Origin: Pseudomonas gessardii
GTDB taxonomy: Bacteria; Pseudomonadota; Gammaproteobacteria; Pseudomonadales; Pseudomonadaceae
Length of the DNA stretch: 64,000 nt
Direction: 5' to 3'
NCBI RefSeq assembly: GCF_001983165.1
Contig: NZ_MNPU01000022.1
Span: 1-64,000 of the forward strand
In this document: one piece after another, positions 24,876-34,137 of the stretch
How the letters are laid out: each line of letters begins with the position of its first letter
Numbering within the stretch: the first letter of the stretch is position 1
Position numbers and translations under genes: made by a program
The notes under the pieces: model-generated
Told to the model about the DNA's origin: nothing
The model's database searches: none
The model's input: only the letters and a program-made list of their open reading frames with translations

Positions 24876-26135
24876 TTAGAAATTGCCTTTCACCCAGGCT
24901 TGCAGGCGCTCCAGCAACGGCGCTTTGGGCTCGTCACTGCTATAGCTTTCGCGGCTGCCAATGCCCGACAGGGAAATGCCGTCGGTCTGCTTTTGCAGGC
25001 CATACAACAGCAAGCCCACACCGGTGGAATAAATCGGGTTGCGCACCACGTCGCCCAGGCCCTTGACGCCATGGGGCACGCCCAGGCGGACCGGCATGTG
25101 GAAGATTTCCTCGGCCAGTTCAACCGCGCCTTCCATCTTCGAGGTGCCACCGGTCAGCACGATGCCGGCCGGGATCAAATCTTCGTAGCCGCTGCGGCGT
25201 AGTTCAGCCTGGATCAGGGTGAACAGTTCGTCGTAGCGCGGCTCGACCACTTCGGCCAGGGCCTGGCGCGACAGTTCGCGCGGTGGGCGGTCGCCCACGC
25301 TCGGCACCTTGATGGTTTCACCGGCACCGGCCAGCTTGGCCAGGGCGCAGGCGTAGCGGATCTTGATTTCTTCGGCGTACTGGGTCGGTGTGCGCAGCGC
25401 CATAGCGATGTCGTTGGTCACCTGGTCGCCGGCAATCGGGATCACCGCAGTGTGACGAATCGCACCTTCGGTAAAAATCGCGATATCGGTGGTGCCGCCG
25501 CCGATGTCCACCAGGCACACGCCCAGCTCTTTTTCGTCGTCGGTCAGGACCGAATACGCGGAAGCAAGCTGCTCAAGAATGATGTCGTCGATTTCCAGGC
25601 CGCAGCGGCGCACGCATTTTTCAATGTTCTGTGCGGCATTCACGGCGCAGGTCACCACGTGGACCTTGGCTTCCAGACGTACGCCCGACATGCCCAGGGG
25701 CTCACGCACGCCTTCCTGGTTATCGATCACGTAGTCCTGCGGCAGGGTGTGCAACACACGCTGGTCAGCCGGGATCGCCACGGCCTGGGCGGCGTCGAGG
25801 ACGCGCTCCAGGTCGGCCGAGCTGACTTCACGGTCGCGGATCGCCACGATGCCGTGGGAGTTCAGGCTGCGGATGTGATTGCCCGCCACACCGACGAACG
25901 CCGAGTGAATCCGGCAGCCGGCCATCAGTTGCGCCTCTTCGATGGCGCGCTGGATCGATTGCACGGTGGACTCGATATTGACCACCACGCCCTTCTTCAG
26001 GCCCCGGGACGGATGCGTGCCGATTCCGACGATTTCCAGCGTGCCGTCGTCCGCGACCTCGCCTACCAGCGCCACCACTTTGGAGGTGCCGATATCGAGA
26101 CCGACGATCATTTTGCCGCTTTGCACGTTTGCCAT
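24876..26135 (-). CDS. ftsA: Cell-division protein FtsA
   Basis: 419 aa. Actin-fold ATPase with GLDIGTSKVVALVGEV at the N-terminus and LVDIGGGTTDIAIFTEG (phosphate-2 loop) in the middle. A C-terminal amphipathic helix (LERLQAWVKGNF) tethers it to the membrane. It anchors FtsZ and recruits later division proteins. It follows ftsQ after 15 bases. Confidence 0.98.
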   Translation of the reverse strand: MANVQSGKMIVGLDIGTSKVVALVGEVADDGTLEIVGIGTHPSRGLKKGVVVNIESTVQSIQRAIEEAQLMAGCRIHSAFVGVAGNHIRSLNSHGIVAIRDREVSSADLERVLDAAQAVAIPADQRVLHTLPQDYVIDNQEGVREPLGMSGVRLEAKVHVVTCAVNAAQNIEKCVRRCGLEIDDIILEQLASAYSVLTDDEKELGVCLVDIGGGTTDIAIFTEGAIRHTAVIPIAGDQVTNDIAMALRTPTQYAEEIKIRYACALAKLAGAGETIKVPSVGDRPPRELSRQALAEVVEPRYDELFTLIQAELRRSGYEDLIPAGIVLTGGTSKMEGAVELAEEIFHMPVRLGVPHGVKGLGDVVRNPIYSTGVGLLLYGLQKQTDGISLSGIGSRESYSSDEPKAPLLERLQAWVKGNF

Positions 26136-26150
26136 GGGTCCTGCCTCTTC

Positions 26151-27017
26151 TTAATTCTTCGCGACAGCGGGCTGCGCTGTCGTGGGCGCAGCCGGTTCGC
26201 GCCAGCTAACGGCCAGGCCGTTGGCGTAACGCAGGTCGATGCTCGCAATGTTCGTAATCTGTTCTTTCAGGGTTTTGTCGTAGATGGCGATAAAGCGGCG
26301 CATCTTTTCCACCAGGTGGTCGCGTCCCAGCAACAACTCGATGCCCGGGCCGGAACTGCCTGCCCCGGTGGTCAAAAACCAGCTGCCCCGCTCGCGCAAT
26401 TCCAGGCGCGCAATGGAGAAGCCCAGTGGCCGCAGCATCTGGCTCAACGCCTGGTACTGCTGCATCACTTGTTGCTGTGCCCGTTGCGGCCCGAACAACT
26501 GCGGCAAATGCTCGTAATTGGCCAGCTCACGCGGGTTGAACGCCTGGCCCTGGTTATTCAACAGCGCTTCGTCGCCCCAGCGGGCCACGGGCAGTTGCTC
26601 TTCCAGGCGGATCGTCACTTGATCCGGCCACACGCGCCGTACTTCGGCGTGGGCAATCCACGGCATCTGCTCCAGCTCGGCACGCATGCCTGCCAGGTCG
26701 ATGGTGAAGAAGCTCGCCGCGACAAAAGGCGCGATCCGCTGCTGCACCGCTTGCTGGCTGATGTAGCTCAAGTCGCCCTGCACGCTGATCTTGCTGATCG
26801 GGCGGTCGGCATACGGCAACAGGCGCTGCGCACCTTCATAGGTGCCAAAGCCCAACGCCACCAACAACACCGGCCAGAACAGGGCCTTGAGAAAACCAAA
26901 GTTGGCTTTCGGCAGGCGCGCCGACATCGGCTCTTTAGCCACCATTCGACTGGCACCCCGCGGCACCGGCTTGCGGCCGGGAGCGGGTGGCTGATGACGA
27001 AGCGATGCGCCTTGCAT
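26151..27017 (-). CDS. ftsQ: Cell-division protein FtsQ
   Basis: 288 aa. A basic cytoplasmic N-terminus (residues 1-45) precedes one transmembrane helix (about 46-64, FWPVLLVALGFGTYEGA). The POTRA domain begins at ISKISVQGDLSYISQQAV, and the beta domain runs to about 265. The long N-terminal extension with RHQPPAPGRKP is normal for Pseudomonas FtsQ, so the first ATG is used. It bridges FtsA/FtsK to FtsB-FtsL. Gap of 4 bases after ddlB. Confidence 0.96.
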   Translation of the reverse strand: MQGASLRHQPPAPGRKPVPRGASRMVAKEPMSARLPKANFGFLKALFWPVLLVALGFGTYEGAQRLLPYADRPISKISVQGDLSYISQQAVQQRIAPFVAASFFTIDLAGMRAELEQMPWIAHAEVRRVWPDQVTIRLEEQLPVARWGDEALLNNQGQAFNPRELANYEHLPQLFGPQRAQQQVMQQYQALSQMLRPLGFSIARLELRERGSWFLTTGAGSSGPGIELLLGRDHLVEKMRRFIAIYDKTLKEQITNIASIDLRYANGLAVSWREPAAPTTAQPAVAKN

Positions 27018-27021
27018 GGTC

Positions 27022-27981
27022 TTAACCTCGTGCCTCTATATAGCTAGCCGCCAGAATCGCCAGCACCAACTGCTGGAAGTCCAGGCCGGCTGCGCGTGCA
27101 GCCATGGGCACCAGGCTGTGGTCGGTCATGCCCGGTGCGGTGTTGACTTCCAGGAACCAGAAGTTCCCCTGGTCATCCTGCATCACGTCTGCCCGCGCCC
27201 AACCGGCGATACCCAACGCCTCACAGGCTTGCGCCGTGAGGTCCATCAATTCCTGCTCTTTGGTTGCATCGAGGCCGCATGGGATCCGGTACTGGGTATC
27301 GGAAGCCAGGTACTTGGCGTCGTAGTCATAAAAGGTGTGAGGCGTGCCCAATGCGATGGGCGGCAATACCTGGCCACGCAGGGTGGCGATGGTGTACTCG
27401 GGACCCTGGATCCACTGTTCCACCAACACTTGCGAATCGTAGGTACTGGCCGCTTTCCATGCGTCGATCAATTCGGCGGCCGAGTTCACTTTGGCCATGC
27501 CGATACTGGAGCCTTCATGGGCTGGTTTGACGATCAAAGGCAGGCCCAGTTCCTTGGCCGCCGAAATACAATCGTCTTCACTGCACAACACGCGGTGACG
27601 CGGCGTCGGAATGCCCAGGCTGTGCCACACCTGCTTGGTGCGCAACTTGTCCATGGCCAGGGCCGAGGCGAGGATGCCACTGCCGGTGTAGGGAATGCCG
27701 GCGCACTCCAGCAGGCCTTGCATGCTGCCGTCTTCACCGCCACGGCCATGAAGAATGATAAAGGCGCGGTCGATCTTCTCGGCCTGCAGGCGGGCGAGGA
27801 AGTCATCGCCCACGTCGATGCCAAAAGCGTTCACCCCGGCGCTTTGCAGCGCCTGGAGCACGGCATTGCCGGACTTGAGCGACACTTCACGCTCAGCGCT
27901 CTTGCCGCCGAACAGCACGGCTACGCGGCCGAAGTCGGCAGGCGCGATGGTGGAGAACAGGGAGTCGTAGTTCGTAGTCAT
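27022..27981 (-). CDS. ddlB: D-alanine--D-alanine ligase B
   Basis: 319 aa. ATP-grasp ligase making D-Ala-D-Ala for the peptidoglycan stem peptide. The family motifs HGRGGEDGSMQGLLE (about residue 78) and C-terminal FLEVNTAPGMTDHSLVP (Mg2+ and product binding) are present. Its start overlaps the murC stop by four bases. Confidence 0.98.
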   Translation of the reverse strand: MTTNYDSLFSTIAPADFGRVAVLFGGKSAEREVSLKSGNAVLQALQSAGVNAFGIDVGDDFLARLQAEKIDRAFIILHGRGGEDGSMQGLLECAGIPYTGSGILASALAMDKLRTKQVWHSLGIPTPRHRVLCSEDDCISAAKELGLPLIVKPAHEGSSIGMAKVNSAAELIDAWKAASTYDSQVLVEQWIQGPEYTIATLRGQVLPPIALGTPHTFYDYDAKYLASDTQYRIPCGLDATKEQELMDLTAQACEALGIAGWARADVMQDDQGNFWFLEVNTAPGMTDHSLVPMAARAAGLDFQQLVLAILAASYIEARG

Positions 27982-29429
27982 TTCGACTTCCCCTGTACAG
28001 CGGCGGCAGCAAACAGCGGGCTCGCCAGCAATTTAGGGGCAAGGCCGCCGATATCACCGGCACCCTGGCACAGCAGGATGTCGCCGGCACGCAGCAGCGG
28101 CTTGACGATCGGCGCCAGGTCCACACCCCGCTCGATATAGATCGGGTCCAGTTGCCCGCGCTGGCGGATGCTGTTGCACAGCTTGCGGCTGTCGGCGCCG
28201 GGGATCGGTTCTTCACCGGCCGGGTAGACTTCCATCAGCAGCAACACGTTGGCATCGGCCAATACATTGACAAAATCGTCGTACAAATCGCGGGTGCGGC
28301 TGTAGCGGTGCGGCTGGTAGACCATCACCAGGCGACGCTCCGGCCAGCCACCGCGCACAGCCTTGATCACGGCCGCGACTTCGGTCGGGTGGTGACCGTA
28401 GTCGTCCACCAGCATCACGTCGCCGCCGTCTACCGGCAACTGGCCGTAGACCTGGAAGCGCCGGCCCACGCCGGCAAAACCCGACAGGCCTTCGACGATG
28501 GCTTCATCGCTGACGCCCTCATCGGTGGCGATGCAGATGGTCGCCAGGGAATTGAGCACATTGTGGTTGCCCGGCATGTTCACCGACACATCCAAGGGTT
28601 CACGATCCGGGCGCAGCACGGTAAAGAAGGTCTGCATGCCTTGCTGACGGACATTGATCGCACGTACGTCGGCGTCTTCGCTGAAGCCGTAGGTCACGGT
28701 AGGACGCTTGACCAGCGGCAGGATTTCCCGCACCACCGGATCGTCCAGGCACACCACGGCCAAACCGTAGAACGGCAGGTTATGCAGGAACTCGACGAAG
28801 GTTTTCTTCAACTTGTTGAAGTCACCGTCGTAGGTCGCCATATGGTCGGCGTCGATGTTGGTGACCACGGCCACCAGCGGCTGCAGGTGCAGGAAGCTGG
28901 CATCGCTCTCATCGGCTTCGGCGATCAGATAGCGGCTGGTCCCCAGTTGTGCATTGGTACCTGCTGCATTCAGCCGGCCACCGATCACGAAGGTCGGGTC
29001 CAGGCCGCCGGCGGCGAACACCGAGGCGATCAGGCTGGTGGTGGTGGTCTTGCCGTGGGTGCCGGCGACCGCGATACCGTGGCGGTAACGCATCAGCTCG
29101 GCCAGCATCTCGGCGCGGGGCACCACGGGAATGCGCCGCTCAAGGGCAGTGGCCACTTCCGGGTTGGTGGTGTTCACGGCACTGGAAACCACCAGTACAT
29201 CGGCCTGCGCGGCGTTCTCGGCACGGTGGCCGATAAAGATCTGCGCGCCAAACGACTCCAGGCGCTCGGTGACCGGCGAGGTCTTGAGGTCGGAACCGGA
29301 GACCTGGTAACCCAGGTTCAGCAACACCTCGGCGATCCCGCACATGCCCACGCCGCCGATACCGACGAAGTGGATGCGCCGGATGCGGCGCATTTCTGGT
29401 TGTGGCATGGCTTTTTGATTCTCAACCAT
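27978..29429 (-). CDS. murC: UDP-N-acetylmuramate--L-alanine ligase MurC
   Basis: 483 aa from the ATG at 29429 (MVENQKAMPQPEMRR), which overlaps the murG stop by eight bases; a downstream ATG before RRIRRIHFVGIGG is an alternative. The N-terminal Rossmann GIGGVGMCGIAE and the P-loop AGTHGKTTTTSLIASV are diagnostic of Mur ligases. It adds L-Ala to UDP-MurNAc in the cytoplasm. Confidence 0.97.
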   Translation of the reverse strand: MVENQKAMPQPEMRRIRRIHFVGIGGVGMCGIAEVLLNLGYQVSGSDLKTSPVTERLESFGAQIFIGHRAENAAQADVLVVSSAVNTTNPEVATALERRIPVVPRAEMLAELMRYRHGIAVAGTHGKTTTTSLIASVFAAGGLDPTFVIGGRLNAAGTNAQLGTSRYLIAEADESDASFLHLQPLVAVVTNIDADHMATYDGDFNKLKKTFVEFLHNLPFYGLAVVCLDDPVVREILPLVKRPTVTYGFSEDADVRAINVRQQGMQTFFTVLRPDREPLDVSVNMPGNHNVLNSLATICIATDEGVSDEAIVEGLSGFAGVGRRFQVYGQLPVDGGDVMLVDDYGHHPTEVAAVIKAVRGGWPERRLVMVYQPHRYSRTRDLYDDFVNVLADANVLLLMEVYPAGEEPIPGADSRKLCNSIRQRGQLDPIYIERGVDLAPIVKPLLRAGDILLCQGAGDIGGLAPKLLASPLFAAAAVQGKSK

Positions 29430-30492
29430 GGGCCACCTCCAGGCAGATATCAACCACGCTGCGGGTGGCGTCGGGTTTGGCCAGGCGGCTTGCGGTACTC
29501 GCCATGCTGTTCAGTCGTTCGGGTTGCATCAAAACCTCAGTCAGGCGTGCGGCCAGGTCGGCGGCGCCAGTCGTTCTTTGCGGCAGCAGGAAGGCAGCGC
29601 CCTCCCCGGCCAAATATTCGGCGTTGCGGGTCTGGTGATCGTCGATGGCATGGGGCAAGGGCACCAGCAAGGACGGCAGACCGGCGGCAGCCAGTTCACT
29701 GACGGTCAACGCACCTGCGCGACAGACCACCAGGTCGGCCCAGCCATAGGCATGGGCCATGTCTTTGATAAAGGGCTCGACCGTCGCCTCGACCCCGGCC
29801 TCGCGGTAGCGGGCGGCAGTCACTTCATCGTGGTTCTTACCAGCCTGGTGGAAGATCTCGGGACGCAGGTCCACAGGCAGTTGCGCCAGCGCTTCTGGCA
29901 GCAATTTGTTCAACGGCTCGGCGCCCAGGCTTCCACCCAGGATCAGCAGGTGCGCCTTGCGCCCGGTCAGGGCCTGGCGGGCAATGTCCATAAACAGTTC
30001 GGTACGCACCGGGTTACCGGTGGTGCGGCGCTTGTCCATGGCTGCAAACGTATTCGGGAATGCCTCGCAGACCCGCGCCGCCAATGGCGCCAACAGGCGG
30101 TTAGCAGTACCGGCCACAGCGTTTTGCTCGTGGACGATCACCGGCACACCGGCCAACCGCGCGGCCACACCGCCGGGACCGGTGACATAGCCACCAAAGC
30201 CCAGCACACACACCGGCTTCAACTCACGGATCACCTTGCGTGCCTGCCATACCGCCTTGAGCAACACCAACGGTGCCTTGAGCAACGACAACTTGCTCTT
30301 GCCGCGCAGGCCGCTGACGTTGATCAGGTGCAGGGGCAAACCGGCCGCCGGGACCAATTCATTTTCGATGCCACGGGGCGTCCCCAGCCAATGCACGGTG
30401 TAGCCGCGGGCCTGGAACTCACGGGCACAGGCCAGCGCCGGGAACACGTGGCCGCCGGTGCCACCAGCCATGATCAGCACGTTAGCGCCCAT
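29422..30492 (-). CDS. murG: Lipid II-forming GlcNAc transferase MurG
   Basis: 356 aa from the ATG at 30492 (MGANVLIMAGGTGGHVFPAL). The glycine-rich loop 1 at the N-terminus and GGSLGAEPLNKLLPEAL (UDP-GlcNAc side) match MurG. It converts lipid I to lipid II at the inner face of the inner membrane. It overlaps the ftsW stop by 11 bases. Confidence 0.98.
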   Translation of the reverse strand: MGANVLIMAGGTGGHVFPALACAREFQARGYTVHWLGTPRGIENELVPAAGLPLHLINVSGLRGKSKLSLLKAPLVLLKAVWQARKVIRELKPVCVLGFGGYVTGPGGVAARLAGVPVIVHEQNAVAGTANRLLAPLAARVCEAFPNTFAAMDKRRTTGNPVRTELFMDIARQALTGRKAHLLILGGSLGAEPLNKLLPEALAQLPVDLRPEIFHQAGKNHDEVTAARYREAGVEATVEPFIKDMAHAYGWADLVVCRAGALTVSELAAAGLPSLLVPLPHAIDDHQTRNAEYLAGEGAAFLLPQRTTGAADLAARLTEVLMQPERLNSMASTASRLAKPDATRSVVDICLEVAHG

Positions 30493-31705
30493 GGGTCGGC
30501 TCCTCGGCAAAATCGCTCTCGCTAAATTCCATCTCTTCGCTGCCCAAATGGGTTCGACTCTCCCACTCGATACGCAGCAACAAGCCCAGACAGGCACAGC
30601 AGATCACCAACGAACTGCCGCCATAGCTGAGGAACGGCAGGGTCAAGCCCTTGGTCGGCAGCAGGCCGACGTTCACGCCAATGTTGATCAGGAACTGGCC
30701 GATCCACAGGAAGGCCAGGCCGTACGCCACATAGGCGGCAAAAAACTGTTTGGCTTTCTCGGCCCACAGGCCGATGTACATGGCCCGCACGCAGACGAAC
30801 ACGAACAACCCGACGGTGGCCAGGGAGCCAACCACGCCCAGTTCTTCGGCGAGTACCGAGAACACGAAGTCGGTATGGGCTTCCGGCAGGTAGAACTGCT
30901 TCTGCACGCTGTTGCCCAGGCCCACGCCCAGCCACTCGCCGCGACCGAAGGCAATCAGCGCCTGGGTCAACTGGTAGCCGGAGCCGAACTGGTCGGACCA
31001 CGGGTCGGTAAAGGTGATCAGGCGTGCCATCCGGTAGGGTTGCGCCTGCACCAGGATGGTCACGGCCGCCACCGCCAGGCCAACCATCAGGGCAAAGCGG
31101 AACAAGCCAACGCCACCCAAGAACAGCATCGCGGCCGCAGCGCCCATCATCACCACGGTGGCGCCGAAGTCCGGCTCCATCAGCAACAGGCCAGCCATGG
31201 GCAGCAGCACGATGAACGGCTTGAAGAAGCCCATCCAGCTTTCCCGCACTTCTTTCTGGCGACGCACCAGGTAACCGGCCAGGTAAATCACCACGAACAC
31301 CTTGGCGATTTCCGAAGGTTGTACGTTGAACGCGCCGAAGCCGATCCAGCGCATCGAACCGTTCACCTCGCGGCCAATGCCGGGGACGATCACCATCACC
31401 AGCAGGCCGAAGGCACCGAGCAGCATCAGCCAACCCAGGCGCTGCCAGGTGGCGATAGGGATCATCATGGTGACGATGCACGCACCGAGGCCAATCACCA
31501 GGTAAATCAGGTGGCGGATCATGTGGTACAGGGTGTTGCCCGACTGCACGGCGGCCACTTCCGAGGACGCCGAGGTGATCATCACCAGGCCCAGGCCCAG
31601 TAGCGCCAGGCAACCGGCAAGCATCGGGAAGTCGAGGTCGATCCCGCGCCCGGTAATGATCGGCGATGGGTACGGCTTGATGATGTTCTTCAGGTCCAGA
31701 CTCAT
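30482..31705 (-). CDS. ftsW: Septal peptidoglycan glycosyltransferase FtsW
   Basis: 407 aa from the ATG at 31705 (MSLDLKNII), which forms an ATGA overlap with the murD stop. SEDS-family polytopic membrane protein with about ten helices. The conserved MRWIGFGAFNVQPSE region and LPFLSYGGSSLV near the C-terminus are typical. It polymerises lipid II with the transpeptidase FtsI encoded in the same cluster. Confidence 0.98.
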   Translation of the reverse strand: MSLDLKNIIKPYPSPIITGRGIDLDFPMLAGCLALLGLGLVMITSASSEVAAVQSGNTLYHMIRHLIYLVIGLGACIVTMMIPIATWQRLGWLMLLGAFGLLVMVIVPGIGREVNGSMRWIGFGAFNVQPSEIAKVFVVIYLAGYLVRRQKEVRESWMGFFKPFIVLLPMAGLLLMEPDFGATVVMMGAAAAMLFLGGVGLFRFALMVGLAVAAVTILVQAQPYRMARLITFTDPWSDQFGSGYQLTQALIAFGRGEWLGVGLGNSVQKQFYLPEAHTDFVFSVLAEELGVVGSLATVGLFVFVCVRAMYIGLWAEKAKQFFAAYVAYGLAFLWIGQFLINIGVNVGLLPTKGLTLPFLSYGGSSLVICCACLGLLLRIEWESRTHLGSEEMEFSESDFAEEPTHGR

Positions 31706-33048
31706 GCCAAGCCCTCCACGGCACGGGCGAACAACTGGCCGCGTTCTTCGTAGTTCTTGAACATGTCGAAACTGGCGCACGCCGGCGACAGCAGCACCGC
31801 ATCACCGGGCTGGGCCAGGGCGCGGCACTGAGCGATGGCATCGTCCAGGGAAGTGGCGCGCACTTGCGGCACCGCGTCGCCCAGGGCGGCGGCGATCAAG
31901 TCGCTGTCACGACCCATCAGCACCACGGCACGGCAATGAGCAGCCACCGGGCCCTTGAGGTCCTTGAAGTCGGCACCCTTGCCATCGCCACCGGCGATCA
32001 GCAGCAGTTTGCCGTCGATATCGGCACCCAGGCCTTCGATGGCGGCCAGCGCGGCGCCGACATTGGTGGCCTTGGAATCGTTGTAGTAGCTCACGCCATC
32101 CAGGTCGCGCACCCACTGGCAGCGGTGTTCGAGGCCGGCGAAGGTGCGCAGGCTCGACAGCATCGCGTCGAACGGCAAGCCGACCGCATGCCCCAACGCC
32201 AACGCCGCCAGGGCATTGGACTGGTTGTGGGCGCCACGGATTTTCAGTTCACGCACCGGCATCAGGTTCTGGAATTCGAAGGCCAGGTATTTCTCGCCAT
32301 TCTCTTCACGGATACCAAAGGCCTTGAAATCGGGTTTGCTCAGGCCGAAGGTCCAGCATGGCAGGCCCTCGCCCATCAACGGACGGCTCAGGGCATCCTG
32401 GCGGTTGACCACTACCTGGCGCGCACCACGGAAGATCCGGTGCTTGGCCAGGTGATAAGCCGGCAGGCCACTGTAGCGGTCCATATGGTCTTCGCTGACG
32501 TTCAACACGGTGGCCACTTCGGCGCCGAGCTGATCGGTGGTCTCCAACTGGAAGCTCGACAGTTCCATGACGTACAGCTCGATATCGTCGCTGAGCAAAT
32601 CCAGGGCCGGCGTACCGAGGTTACCGCCCACCGCCACGCGCTTGCCGGCCGCAGCCGCCATTTCGCCGACCAGGGTGGTGACGGTGCTCTTGGCGTTGGA
32701 GCCGCTGATCGCCACGATGGGCGCCTTGGCGTTACGCGCAAACAGCTCGATATCGCCGGACAACTTCACGCCACGCGCCGCTGCCGCTTGCAGGGCCGGG
32801 GTCGCCAGGGCCAGGCCGGGGCTCACGTAGAGCTCGTCGGCACGGCACAGAAATTCCACATCCAACTCGCCACAACGCACTTCCACGTGCGGGTAGTCAC
32901 GGCGCAGCGTGACCAGCTCCGGTGGATTTTCCCGCGTATCGGCCACGGCAAACGACGTGCCCCGGTTCGCCAGGAAGCGAACCAGGGACATGCCGCTCTT
33001 GCCGAGGCCGACAACGATGCGGAAGTGGTCTGAAGCGATCAGGGACAC
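31702..33048 (-). CDS. murD: UDP-N-acetylmuramoylalanine--D-glutamate ligase MurD
   Basis: 448 aa. N-terminal VVGLGKSGMSLVRFL, P-loop SGSNAKSTVTTLVGEM and HRCQWV/YYNDSKATN in the central domain are the usual MurD features. It adds D-Glu in the cytoplasm. A six-base gap separates it from mraY. Confidence 0.98.
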   Translation of the reverse strand: MSLIASDHFRIVVGLGKSGMSLVRFLANRGTSFAVADTRENPPELVTLRRDYPHVEVRCGELDVEFLCRADELYVSPGLALATPALQAAAARGVKLSGDIELFARNAKAPIVAISGSNAKSTVTTLVGEMAAAAGKRVAVGGNLGTPALDLLSDDIELYVMELSSFQLETTDQLGAEVATVLNVSEDHMDRYSGLPAYHLAKHRIFRGARQVVVNRQDALSRPLMGEGLPCWTFGLSKPDFKAFGIREENGEKYLAFEFQNLMPVRELKIRGAHNQSNALAALALGHAVGLPFDAMLSSLRTFAGLEHRCQWVRDLDGVSYYNDSKATNVGAALAAIEGLGADIDGKLLLIAGGDGKGADFKDLKGPVAAHCRAVVLMGRDSDLIAAALGDAVPQVRATSLDDAIAQCRALAQPGDAVLLSPACASFDMFKNYEERGQLFARAVEGLA

Positions 33049-33054
33049 TCGTTT

Positions 33055-34137
33055 CTACCTCAGTTTCAGGGTGGCAAGGCCAACCAGCACAAGAATCACG
33101 GTGATGATCCAGAAACGGACGATCACCCGTGGCTCCGGCCAGCCCTTGAGTTCAAAGTGGTGATGAATCGGCGCCATGCGAAACACGCGGCGGCCGGTCA
33201 ACTTGAAGGACGCCACCTGGATCACCACCGACAGGGTTTCCATCACGAACACACCGCCCATGATGAACAGGACGATTTCCTGGCGCACGATCACGGCAAT
33301 GGTGCCCAGGGCCGCACCCAGCGCCAGGGCGCCGACGTCGCCCATAAACACCTGGGCCGGATAGGTGTTGAACCACAAAAAGCCCAGCCCGGCACCGATC
33401 AGCGCGCCGCAGAACACAATCAATTCACCCGCGCCCGGGACATAAGGGATCAGCAGGTATTCGGCGAATTTCACGTTACCCGACAGGTAGCAGAAGATGC
33501 CCAGGGCGCCGCCCACCATCACCGTCGGCATGATCGCCAGGCCGTCGAGGCCATCGGTCAGGTTGACCGCGTTGCTGGAGCCGACGATCACAAAGTAGGT
33601 CAGCACCACGAAGCCAATGCCCAACGGGATGCTGACATCCTTGAGCATCGGGAAAATCAGGGTGGTTTCCACCGCGCTTGGCGCCGTCATATAAAGGAAG
33701 ATCGCCGCGCCCAGGCCGAACACCGATTGCCAGAAGTACTTCCAGCGGCTTGGCAGGCCCTTGGAGTTCTTCTCGATCACCTTGCGGTAGTCATCGACCC
33801 AGCCGATGGCGCCGAACAGCAGGGTCACCAGCAACACCACCCACACATAGCGGTTGGCCAGGTCGGCCCAGAGCAAGGTGCTGATGCCGATGGACGACAG
33901 GATCAACGCGCCGCCCATGGTTGGAGTGCCAGACTTGGACAGGTGCGACTGCGGGCCGTCATTGCGCACGGACTGGCCGATCTGCAGGTTTTGCAGAGTA
34001 CGGATCATCCATGGCCCGAGGAACAGCGACAAACACAGCGCGGTCAGCACACCCAGAATCCCGCGCAGGGTCAGGTACTGAAAGACCGCGAAGCCTTTGT
34101 GGAACTGTTGCAGATACTCAGCCAGCAGCAGCAGCAT
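33055..34137 (-). CDS. mraY: Phospho-MurNAc-pentapeptide translocase MraY
   Basis: 360 aa from the ATG at 34137, which shares its A with the murF stop (TAATG). Ten-helix membrane enzyme. Catalytic NLTDGLDGLAI, the GDVGALALG loop and the PIHHHFELKG motif near the C-terminus are intact. It forms lipid I on undecaprenyl phosphate. Confidence 0.99.
   Translation of the reverse strand: MLLLLAEYLQQFHKGFAVFQYLTLRGILGVLTALCLSLFLGPWMIRTLQNLQIGQSVRNDGPQSHLSKSGTPTMGGALILSSIGISTLLWADLANRYVWVVLLVTLLFGAIGWVDDYRKVIEKNSKGLPSRWKYFWQSVFGLGAAIFLYMTAPSAVETTLIFPMLKDVSIPLGIGFVVLTYFVIVGSSNAVNLTDGLDGLAIMPTVMVGGALGIFCYLSGNVKFAEYLLIPYVPGAGELIVFCGALIGAGLGFLWFNTYPAQVFMGDVGALALGAALGTIAVIVRQEIVLFIMGGVFVMETLSVVIQVASFKLTGRRVFRMAPIHHHFELKGWPEPRVIVRFWIITVILVLVGLATLKLR

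Noticed and set aside
25452..27047. 531-codon plus-strand frame opposite ftsA and ftsQ
   Set aside because: Spans two well-supported genes on the other strand; composition-driven.
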